A DNA stretch of 38,992 bases from Marinifilum sp. (lineage in GTDB: Bacteria; UBA9089; CG2-30-40-21). The position numbers and the translations under genes are program-made. The notes below the pieces were generated by a model, which made no database searches, had not been told where the DNA came from, and worked only from the letters and a program-made list of their open reading frames with translations. The stretch lies in NCBI GenBank assembly GCA_020717845.1, contig DYDG01000014.1:1-38992 (forward strand). The letters are read 5' to 3'. Positions 33,021 through 38,992 of this stretch are shown here, piece after piece (positions within the stretch are counted from its first letter, which is position 1; every line of letters begins with the position of its first letter).

Positions 33021-34172
33021 TTATCTCTTGACAAATCGCTCAATCCTTTTCAACGCCTCTTCAATATTCTCCAAAGAGGTAGCATACGAACACCGAATAT
33101 AGCCGCTGCCACACTCGCCAAAAACATCCCCAGGCACAACAGCCACCTTTTCTTCAAAAAGCAGCCTTTCTGCAAACTCCTCAGAGCTCAAACCGGTAGA
33201 CATTATAGAGGGAAAGGCATAGAATGCACCCTCTGGCATGAGGCACTTAAGCCCCATACGATTAAACCCATCAACAATCAACCTTCGCCGCTGGTTGTAT
33301 TCATTTCTCATCTCATCCATGGCTGCCCTGCCATTTTTAATTGCCTCTACAGCTGCCATCTGGCTGACAATAGAGGCACAAAGCATACTGTATTGATGGA
33401 TCTTACACATTGCCCCAATAATATCCTTATGACCTGCTGCATATCCCACCCGCCAGCCAGTCATGGCATATGCCTTGGAAAAGCCATCTAAAAGAACGGT
33501 CATATCCCTCATCCCGGGCAAAGAGGCAATAGTCGTATGAGGCTGATCATAGCTAAGAAGGCTGTATATCTCATCAGAAATAACCAACAGATTATGTCTC
33601 TTTACTACCTCTGCAATAGCCATAAGCTCATCCCTGTTTAATGATGCACCAGTAGGATTGGATGGATATGAAAGAAGGACAGCCTTTGTTTTTGGTGTAA
33701 TTGCCAACTCTATCGCCTCTGGTGTAACCTTACCCCCTGTATCCATTGTAGGGATAACTACTGGAATCCCGCCAGCAAGAACAGTGCACGACTTGTATGA
33801 AACATAGCATGGCTCAGGAATGATTATCTCATCCTCTGGATTAATGATTGCCCGTAGCACTAAGTCAAGAGCCTCACTCACCCCAACCGTAATAAGCACC
33901 TCATCCTCAGGGGAATAGGTAAGGCTGTAATCATCATAAAGCTTTTGGCTGATTGTTCTTCGCAATTGAGGTGAACCAGCGTTTGAGGTATAAGATGTAT
34001 ACCCCTGCTCAATAGCATAAACAGCTGCCTCACGGATATGCCATGGTGTAACAAAATCAGGCTCTCCCACCCCAAGCGAGACAACCCCTTCCATTGATGC
34101 AATCAAGTCAAAAAACCGCCGTATTCCAGATGGCGGGATACTGTTAACCTTGTGTGAAATTAATTCTTTCAT
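33021..34172 (-). CDS. class I/II PLP-dependent aminotransferase
   Basis: A fold-type I aminotransferase, probably acting on aspartate, alanine or aromatic/branched amino acids. From ATG 34172 it has 383 residues, the normal size. Motifs include SLGVGEPDF, YTSNAGSPQLRR, the PSNPTG substrate-binding segment, the DEIYS segment and the PLP lysine in LLDGFSKAYAMTGWRVGY, with the C-terminal Arg in YIRCSYATS. The longer frame from 34331 overlaps the antitoxin gene and encodes a non-conserved leader. Its usual partner in many genomes, an Lrp/AsnC regulator, is two genes upstream, separated by a toxin-antitoxin pair. Exact substrate is unknown. Confidence 0.92.
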   Translation of the reverse strand: MKELISHKVNSIPPSGIRRFFDLIASMEGVVSLGVGEPDFVTPWHIREAAVYAIEQGYTSYTSNAGSPQLRRTISQKLYDDYSLTYSPEDEVLITVGVSEALDLVLRAIINPEDEIIIPEPCYVSYKSCTVLAGGIPVVIPTMDTGGKVTPEAIELAITPKTKAVLLSYPSNPTGASLNRDELMAIAEVVKRHNLLVISDEIYSLLSYDQPHTTIASLPGMRDMTVLLDGFSKAYAMTGWRVGYAAGHKDIIGAMCKIHQYSMLCASIVSQMAAVEAIKNGRAAMDEMRNEYNQRRRLIVDGFNRMGLKCLMPEGAFYAFPSIMSTGLSSEEFAERLLFEEKVAVVPGDVFGECGSGYIRCSYATSLENIEEALKRIERFVKR

Positions 34173-34221
34173 CTTTCCTGCCTCTTTCTTGCTTCCTTCT
34201 TTAACTGCTACTACTTTCCGT

Positions 34222-34491
34222 TTATCCTGCCATTTGGAGCCGTTCAGCCAACCATAGGTTAACCAGGGTTTCAAGTAGAATGCCACGTGTATGTGCCTGA
34301 GATTCGAGCCGTGAATAAACTTCCTGGTCAAGTGTTACACGCCGTCTATGCTTGGCTCTAATTTCAAATTCAACTTCATGGGTCTCATTCCAATAGTCGG
34401 ACAGACTATGAGTATCCCAAAAGTCAGCAATCTCTTCCAGTGTGCCTGCTTTTGAGATGCTGGAAAGTTGCAAGTTATTATTTTTGTTCAT
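34222..34491 (-). CDS. BrnA/CopG-type antitoxin
   Basis: The 89-residue product has an N-terminal region with SLSDYWNETHEVEFEI, typical of antitoxins of this group, and a C-terminal ribbon-helix-helix-like segment RRRVTLDQEVYSRLESQAHTRG. ATG 34491 was chosen because the conserved family region starts after it and AAGGAG lies 10 nt upstream; a start at 34527 would extend deeper into the toxin gene. It overlaps the end of the toxin gene by 14 bp and lies 49 bp before the aminotransferase start. Confidence 0.85.
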   Translation of the reverse strand: MNKNNNLQLSSISKAGTLEEIADFWDTHSLSDYWNETHEVEFEIRAKHRRRVTLDQEVYSRLESQAHTRGILLETLVNLWLAERLQMAG

Positions 34492-34762
34492 AACGTTTTC
34501 GCTCCTTTTTATCCATATCTCTTGCACTCAATATCAAAGCAGTACTGTCTGCTTTGTGGATAAAAAATACAATCAGATATCGGCCTGCATCAGTTTGTCC
34601 ACTAACTGAATACACATCTTCACCCAGCCTATACCCTGATTCAACAAAATAATATCGTGGACAGTCAAAAAATACCTCCTCAGTCTCATCCTGGGTGACA
34701 TGGTGCTTAATAGCCAGTTTCTCAAGAATATCCGGCAGCCAAATAAAATCATCAATACTCAT
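34478..34762 (-). CDS. BrnT-type ribonuclease toxin
   Basis: BrnT toxins are small RelE-fold ribonucleases that inhibit translation and are neutralised by the antitoxin encoded just downstream. The 94-residue product matches the family in its central GEDVYSVSGQTDAGRYLIVFF segment and in the C-terminal ILSARDMDKKERKRYEQ, including the conserved SAR and the charged tail. AAAGGA precedes the ATG. Toxin-first order with overlap is characteristic of BrnT-BrnA. It sits between lrp and the aminotransferase. Confidence 0.85.
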   Translation of the reverse strand: MSIDDFIWLPDILEKLAIKHHVTQDETEEVFFDCPRYYFVESGYRLGEDVYSVSGQTDAGRYLIVFFIHKADSTALILSARDMDKKERKRYEQK

Positions 34763-34812
34763 GAATAACTTTCCTTTTGTTTAATGACACCAAAGTTTCT
34801 CTCGCCCCTTTA

Positions 34813-35310
34813 TTACAGCGTCATCAATAGCCTTTTATCCGACATTTCCTCCTCGATAATCTTGCCATCGAGCTTATATTTTTTGAGTAAAAAGTGTGTC
34901 CCTGTGCTCTGGATATGGGGCAATGGAGCCAATTTCTCAGCTACAAAATAGGCCAATTCCTTCATACTCCTCCCCTCAACAACCACAGCAAAATCATAAT
35001 CCCCAGCCATAAGATACAGAGAATGAACCTCTGGAAAACTATATATCCTTTTAGCAATGGCATCAAACCCAGTATCCCTTTCAGGGATCACCCTAACCTC
35101 AATAAAGGCATAAACCTTCTCCTCATCCGCTTTTTCCCAATTAATAATCGTTTTATACTGTAGAATAATTCCCTTTTCCTCAAGATTCTTGATTCTTAAT
35201 TCCACATCCTTTTCAATCAGATCAACCATAACCGCAATCTTTGACAGAGGCATCTTTGCATTCTTTTCCAATATCCCCAGTATTTCCTTATCTTTTGCAT
35301 CCAGACTCAT
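34813..35310 (-). CDS. Lrp/AsnC-family transcriptional regulator
   Basis: The 165-residue product has an N-terminal helix-turn-helix (DKEILGILEKNAKMPLSKIAVMV, then VELRIKNLEEKGII) and a C-terminal RAM/ACT-like ligand domain (VYAFIEVRVIPERDTGFDAIAKRI, FPEVHSLYLMAGDYDFAVVVEG). It probably senses an amino acid and regulates the neighbouring aminotransferase or ilv genes; that is inference from position. GGAGGG lies before the ATG. A 22-bp-arm dyad (35327-35378) lies 17 bp upstream and is a candidate autoregulatory operator. Confidence 0.93.
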   Translation of the reverse strand: MSLDAKDKEILGILEKNAKMPLSKIAVMVDLIEKDVELRIKNLEEKGIILQYKTIINWEKADEEKVYAFIEVRVIPERDTGFDAIAKRIYSFPEVHSLYLMAGDYDFAVVVEGRSMKELAYFVAEKLAPLPHIQSTGTHFLLKKYKLDGKIIEEEMSDKRLLMTL

Positions 35311-35326
35311 CTTAACCCTCCTTTTC

Positions 35327-35378
35327 CGTGATCATTTAACATAACCGTCTCCTTTTACGGTCATGTTAAATGATCACG
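35327..35378 (-). promoter_or_regulatory. 22-bp-arm dyad upstream of lrp, candidate operator
   Basis: CGTGATCATTTAACATAACCGT at 35327-35348 (first 20 bases shown by position) matches the inverse of 35357-35378 at 21 of 22 positions, with an 8-nt centre. The arms contain GTGATCATTTAACAT. No T-run follows on the minus strand, so it is not a terminator. Lrp autoregulation is a plausible function; it could also be one of the intergenic repeats. Confidence 0.6.
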
Positions 35379-35385
35379 CACCACG

Positions 35386-35427
35386 AATAAAAACAGAAGG
35401 GGCAAGTTCAGCACCTGCCCCTTCTGT
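35386..35427 (-). terminator. intrinsic terminator of ilvBNC
   Basis: On the minus strand ACAGAAGGGGCA pairs exactly with TGCCCCTTCTGT (12-bp stem, 11-nt loop) and is followed by TTTTTATT. It lies 14 bp after the ilvC stop codon, in the correct position and direction. Confidence 0.85.
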
Positions 35428-35440
35428 CTCTTCCATTATC

Positions 35441-36442
35441 TTAGCGTTTCTCTTCCTTTAACCAGCCCATCATATCCCTCAAATCTTTCCCAACATCCTC
35501 TATCAAATGTTCAGCATCATTTCTCATAAGGGCATTAAGGACTGGCCGATTTGCCTGATTTTCAAGTATCCATTCCTTAGCAAACTCACCGGTCTGGATA
35601 TCTGCCAGAATTTCCTGCATAGTTTCCCTTGTTTCATCATTGATAATCCATCTGCCACGCGTAACATCACCATACTTGGCTGTATCGCTTATTGCCTGTC
35701 TCATGCCAGTGATACCTTTCTCATAGACAAGGTCTACGATCAACTTCAACTCATGGCAGCACTCAAAATAAGCTATCTCAGGCTGATAACCTGCATCTAC
35801 CAATGTGTCAAAACCTGCTCTAATCAATTCTGTAACGCCGCCACACAAGACAACCTGCTCACCAAAGAGATCGGTCTCTGTTTCCTCTTCAAAGGTTGTT
35901 TCAATAATACCAGCTCTGGTACCGCCAACCCCTTTGCCATATGCCAGGGCAAGCTCCAGGGCATTACCGGATGCATCCTGATAGACAGCCACAACGCATG
36001 GCACACCGCCACCCTCAGTATAAACACGTCTGACAAGTTTACCAGGCCCCTTAGGAGCAATCATCACCACATCAACATCAGGAGGGGGAACAATCTGACC
36101 AAAGTGGATATTGAACCCATGTGAAAAACCAAGCACCTTGCCAGCCTTCAAATTTGGCTTTATGGCTGACTCATAGACCTTTTGTTGAGTCTGATCCGGC
36201 ACCAGCATCTGGATATAATCAGCCTGTGCAGCGGCCTCATTGGCAGAAACAGGGGTAAACCCATCCTGTTTTGCCATAGCATAATTTGGTGTGCCCTCCA
36301 GCTCTGCAATAATAACCTCACACCCGCTATCCCTCAGGTTTTGTGCCTGAGCATGTCCCTGAGCACCATAGCCAATAATGGCTATCTTTTTACCCTTCAA
36401 CAGGGTAATGTCCGCATCCCCTTCATAATAAATCGTTGCCAT
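35441..36442 (-). CDS. ilvC: ketol-acid reductoisomerase (class I), NADH-type cofactor loop
   Basis: IlvC isomerises and reduces 2-acetolactate or 2-aceto-2-hydroxybutyrate in valine and isoleucine synthesis. The 333-residue product is the short class I form. The Rossmann motif [17 protein letters not shown], metal-ligand segment [28 protein letters not shown] and SDTAKYGD are present. In the cofactor loop [11 protein letters not shown], an acidic Glu47 stands at the end of beta-strand 2 and the Arg and Ser residues normally contacting the NADPH 2'-phosphate are missing, which points to NADH use. It is the last gene of ilvB-ilvN-ilvC, followed by a terminator. Confidence 0.95.
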   Translation of the reverse strand: MATIYYEGDADITLLKGKKIAIIGYGAQGHAQAQNLRDSGCEVIIAELEGTPNYAMAKQDGFTPVSANEAAAQADYIQMLVPDQTQQKVYESAIKPNLKAGKVLGFSHGFNIHFGQIVPPPDVDVVMIAPKGPGKLVRRVYTEGGGVPCVVAVYQDASGNALELALAYGKGVGGTRAGIIETTFEEETETDLFGEQVVLCGGVTELIRAGFDTLVDAGYQPEIAYFECCHELKLIVDLVYEKGITGMRQAISDTAKYGDVTRGRWIINDETRETMQEILADIQTGEFAKEWILENQANRPVLNALMRNDAEHLIEDVGKDLRDMMGWLKEEKR

Positions 36443-36466
36443 TCCTCGAACCTCCTTTATGATTTT

Positions 36467-36509
36467 ATAGGTCTTATGAGACCTATAAATAAGTCCTATA
36501 GGACTTATT
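36467..36509. repeat. TATAGGAC-family palindromes, ilvC-ilvN
   Basis: ATAGGTCT/AGACCTAT (36467-36486) is followed by a perfect 22-bp palindrome (AATAAGTCCTA/TAGGACTTATT, 36488-36509) that overlaps the ilvN stop codon. Same family as the fliQ-fliR and aroA-aroC gaps. Confidence 0.88.
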
Positions 36510-36987
36510 ATTTCTCTCCTCTCACCACAGCCACCTTGCCTGTGCGCATCAGCTCTTTGATGCCAAACGGCTTAAGCATCTCAATAATTCCATTTATCTT
36601 GCCTTCATCGCCGGTTATCTCCACAGTCATTGTTTTTTGAGAAACATCAATAACCTTTGCCCTGAATATCTCTATTATCTCCAGCACCCTTGTCCTCTGT
36701 CCCTCATCTGCGGCAACCTTAATCAAAACCAGTTCCCTTTCGACATGATCCTCTTTGGTTACATCCATAACCTTAATTACATCAATAAGTTTATTGAGCT
36801 GCTTCTCTATTTGTTCAATAATCCGGTTATCACCATTGGTAACAATAGTCATCCTTGATATTGTTGGGTCATCTGTTTCACCAACGCACAGGCTATCGAT
36901 ATTATACCCCCTGCCAGAGAATAGACCAGCTACCCGTGCCAGCACCCCGAACCTATTTTCAACCAATACAGATATTGTATGTCTCAT
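36508..36987 (-). CDS. ilvN: acetolactate synthase small (regulatory) subunit
   Basis: IlvN/IlvH binds the catalytic IlvB subunit and usually confers valine feedback inhibition. The 159-residue product has the N-terminal ACT domain ([31 protein letters not shown], then [10 protein letters not shown]) and the C-terminal domain ([25 protein letters not shown]), standard length. Two ATGs are adjacent; ATG 36987 is preferred because the AGGAGG would be only 1 nt from ATG 36990. It is second in the ilvB-N-C operon. Confidence 0.95.
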   Translation of the reverse strand: MRHTISVLVENRFGVLARVAGLFSGRGYNIDSLCVGETDDPTISRMTIVTNGDNRIIEQIEKQLNKLIDVIKVMDVTKEDHVERELVLIKVAADEGQRTRVLEIIEIFRAKVIDVSQKTMTVEITGDEGKINGIIEMLKPFGIKELMRTGKVAVVRGEK

Positions 36988-37002
36988 CATGCCTCCTGTT
37001 TT

Positions 37003-37075
37003 AGGTAGGAAGACTGAAGGCTGAAGGTCAATTCATTTGCTATCCTTCAGCCTTCAGTCTTCAGCCTTCCTACCT
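37003..37075. repeat. GGCTGAAG-family long palindrome, ilvN-ilvB
   Basis: The left arm (37003-37027, AGGTAGGAAGACTGAAGGCTGAAGG by position) matches the inverse of 37044-37075, which has one additional 7-nt unit. It fills the 93-bp gap and shares units with 8771-8819 after flhG. Confidence 0.88.
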
Positions 37076-37080
37076 GTTTT

Positions 37081-38763
37081 TCACGCCATTCCCTCAAGCA
37101 TCTGGGTTAATGATGCCCCAGCCGGCACCATTGGAAACACATTCTCCTCTTCTTCCACCCAAAAATCAAGCACCACCGGCTTTTTAGAGGCTATCGCCTT
37201 TTTCAGGGCAGGAACAACCTCTTCCTCTGTTTCCACTCGAATCCCTTCTGCACCATAAGCCTCAGCCACCTTGACAAAATCAGGCTGAACAGCCATAGAT
37301 GTATAGGAATATCTCTTATTAAAGAAAAGCTCCTGCCACTGCCTGACCATACCCAGGTTATGATTATTCAATATGGCCACATTGACTGGCAGATTATACT
37401 GGATAGCGGTTGCCAGCTCTTGAATATTCATCTGAAAGCTGCCATCACCGGCAATATCAAAAACAACCATATCAGGATTAGCCACCTGAGCACCAATTGC
37501 TGCCGGAAATCCATAACCCATTGTCCCCAATCCACCAGAGGACAGAAAACTCTTTGGGTAATCAAACTTATAATACTGGGCTGCCCACATCTGGTTCTGT
37601 CCAACCTCTGTAGTGATGATTGCATCCCCGCTTGTAACCTCATATATCTTTTCAATAACAAACTGTGGCTTTAATTTCCCACCTTTTTCACCTTTTTTAT
37701 ATCCAAGTGGACAATCCTTTTTCCATTGATTAATCTGCCCTATCCACTCATCAATCTTTGGTGCGATTGCCTCTTTATTTATCTGCTGCAAAATATGTCG
37801 AGCATCACCAACAATAGGGATATGAACCAGAACATTCTTACTGATAGATGACGGATCAATATCAATATGAATAATTGTGGCTGCTGGAGCAAACTCATCT
37901 ATCTTCCCGGTTACCCGGTCATCAAACCTGGCACCAATAGCAATAACCAGGTCAGCATGGCTAATGGCATAATTTGCATACTTTGTTCCATGCATACCCA
38001 GCATCCCAAGGAATAATGGATGCGTTCCCGGAAAACCACCAAGCCCCAACAGGGTAGATGTTACCGGAATACCGGTAATATCGACAAACTTTTGAAGCTC
38101 CTCAGCAGCGTTGGATGACATTATCCCGCCTCCGGAATAGATAACCGGTCTTTTACTGGAGGCAATAGCAGCAGTAGCCTTTTTTATCTGCATTGGATGT
38201 CCTTGGCAGGTTGGATTATAGCTTCGAATATCCACCTTTTGAGGATACTTAGGGTTAGTCATGACCGCTGTACTTATATCCTTTGGTATATCTATAAGCA
38301 CAGGACCCGGCCGTCCGGTATTAGCAATCCAGAAAGCCTCTTTAACCACCCTTGGAATATCAGCAACATTCTTGAGTAAGTAGCTATGTTTAACAATTGG
38401 TCGGGTAATACCAATGATATCTGCCTCCTGGAAGGCATCATTTCCAATCATTGTTGTTGGCACCTGTCCAGTAATAACAACCATTGGTATAGAATCCATA
38501 TAAGCTGTAGCAATACCTGTAATCAGGTTCGTTGCACCGGGTCCAGAGGTAGCCATACACACCCCAACCTTATTGGTAGAACGGCTATAGCCATCAGCCG
38601 CATGAGCTGCCCCCTGTTCGTGTCGAACAAGAATAAAGTTTATCTTAGCATCATACAAAACATCAAAAATGGGCAACAATACCCCTCCAGGATACCCAAA
38701 GATAGTATCTGCCCCTTCCCTTATCAAAGCCTCAATTAATATTTGTGCACCTGTATACTTCAA
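37081..38763 (-). CDS. ilvB: acetolactate synthase large (catalytic) subunit
   Basis: IlvB is a ThDP- and FAD-dependent enzyme that forms acetolactate or acetohydroxybutyrate, the first common step of branched-chain amino acid synthesis. The 560-residue product has the catalytic Glu in [35 protein letters not shown], the FAD/linker domain ([27 protein letters not shown]) and the ThDP motif [15 protein letters not shown] with [12 protein letters not shown]. The start is TTG 38763, 6 nt after GGAGGG; no nearby ATG fits. A consensus-like promoter is just upstream. First gene of the ilvB-N-C operon. Confidence 0.96.
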   Translation of the reverse strand: MKYTGAQILIEALIREGADTIFGYPGGVLLPIFDVLYDAKINFILVRHEQGAAHAADGYSRSTNKVGVCMATSGPGATNLITGIATAYMDSIPMVVITGQVPTTMIGNDAFQEADIIGITRPIVKHSYLLKNVADIPRVVKEAFWIANTGRPGPVLIDIPKDISTAVMTNPKYPQKVDIRSYNPTCQGHPMQIKKATAAIASSKRPVIYSGGGIMSSNAAEELQKFVDITGIPVTSTLLGLGGFPGTHPLFLGMLGMHGTKYANYAISHADLVIAIGARFDDRVTGKIDEFAPAATIIHIDIDPSSISKNVLVHIPIVGDARHILQQINKEAIAPKIDEWIGQINQWKKDCPLGYKKGEKGGKLKPQFVIEKIYEVTSGDAIITTEVGQNQMWAAQYYKFDYPKSFLSSGGLGTMGYGFPAAIGAQVANPDMVVFDIAGDGSFQMNIQELATAIQYNLPVNVAILNNHNLGMVRQWQELFFNKRYSYTSMAVQPDFVKVAEAYGAEGIRVETEEEVVPALKKAIASKKPVVLDFWVEEEENVFPMVPAGASLTQMLEGMA

Positions 38764-38800
38764 GAGAAACCCTCCTCATAATTTAGCTACATAGAGTATT

Positions 38801-38829
38801 ATGATACCATTTATTCAGCCTTGTGTCAA
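38801..38829 (-). promoter_or_regulatory. sigma-70-type promoter for ilvBNC
   Basis: On the minus strand a perfect TTGACA (38829-38824) is followed after 17 nt by TATCAT (38806-38801), 5 of 6 to TATAAT. The expected start leaves only about a 30-nt leader before ilvB, too short for a T-box or leader-peptide attenuator. Confidence 0.75.
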
Positions 38830-38877
38830 CTACAATTTTTATCATTTTGTAATAGGTCACCAGTGAACGGTAGAAAG

Positions 38878-38935
38878 AATTCACGCAAAGGTCGCAAAGG
38901 TCGCGCAAAGAAAAGTAAAGGGAAATCTTAATCTC
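38878..38935. repeat. CGCAAAGGT 9-nt tandem repeat upstream of ilv promoter
   Basis: CACGCAAAGGTCGCAAAGGT and CGCGCAAAG units lie at 38882-38910, followed by AATCTCTGCGAAATCTGC. The remainder of the window to 38992 shows no gene I can support. Confidence 0.65.
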
Positions 38936-38992
38936 TGCGAAATCTGCATGAAAGAATTGTGCTGCTTCAGACGGAATCATAATTTTCTTCCA

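Noticed and set aside
34173-34331. Longer N-terminus of the aminotransferase
   Set aside because: The extension overlaps the antitoxin gene and is not like the family; ATG 34172 begins the conserved part.
38764-38830. T-box or leader-peptide attenuator before ilvB
   Set aside because: The promoter lies so close that the leader is only about 30 nt, and no branched-chain codon run or T-box motif was seen.
38783-38980. 65-residue minus-strand frame upstream of ilvB
   Set aside because: It runs through the ilv promoter and the CGCAAAGGT repeat and lacks a ribosome site.

Overview
The window (about 39 kb, AT-rich) looks like a chromosomal segment of a flagellated, diderm, probably anaerobic bacterium. 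Evidence for an outer membrane is a PorV/UPF0164-like beta-barrel protein and a giant secreted protein with a FlgD/type-9-like C-terminal domain. The mixture of divergent housekeeping enzymes, a group 3-like [NiFe]-hydrogenase subunit, a scattered S23-type four-helix-bundle gene and dense short-unit intergenic repeats resembles environmental candidate-phylum genomes more than any cultured model genus. I cannot name the phylum from sequence alone. No rRNA, tRNA, CRISPR array, transposase or phage gene was seen.

Layout. Positions 1-19261 are all plus strand and form a flagellar export/regulation cluster: fliP, an inserted four-helix-bundle gene, fliQ, fliR, flhB, flhA, flhF, flhG, a two-TM hypothetical gene, the sigma-28 gene fliA, an apbE-like flavinyltransferase, a 2,003-residue Ig-repeat surface protein, a PorV-like barrel with an SH3 tail, and an flgM-like anti-sigma factor. 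The last gene has an almost textbook sigma-28 promoter, so FliA and FlgM probably form the usual feedback loop. Sigma-70-type promoters can be read before fliP, before the two-TM gene and before the giant gene.

Positions 19312-38763 are all minus strand. Read in the direction of transcription (from the right) they contain: ilvB-ilvN-ilvC with a clear promoter and an intrinsic terminator; an Lrp/AsnC regulator; a BrnT/BrnA toxin-antitoxin pair; a class I aminotransferase; two tiny membrane-protein genes; glyA; hslV; a secreted endonuclease/exonuclease/phosphatase-fold protein; aroA; aroC; a signalling group (double-receiver protein, FIST sensor, a PIN toxin pair, a soluble PAS histidine kinase); a winged-helix regulator followed by an isolated [NiFe]-hydrogenase large subunit; and queF. 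The two strands converge at about 19.26-19.31 kb.

The most striking feature not explained by genes is that most gaps longer than about 50 bp carry tandem units, often 7-9 nt long, commonly arranged as inverted repeats. The unit differs from gap to gap, several families recur, and some start at or overlap stop codons or appear to supply a Shine-Dalgarno sequence. Other points: selfish-type small genes lie inside otherwise standard gene orders (fliP/fliQ, lrp/aminotransferase, FIST/kinase); the hydrogenase large subunit ends exactly at its last metal-ligand motif; chorismate synthase lacks its usual catalytic histidine; and the two-TM protein next to fliA ends in a motif resembling the FliG-binding tail of FliF.
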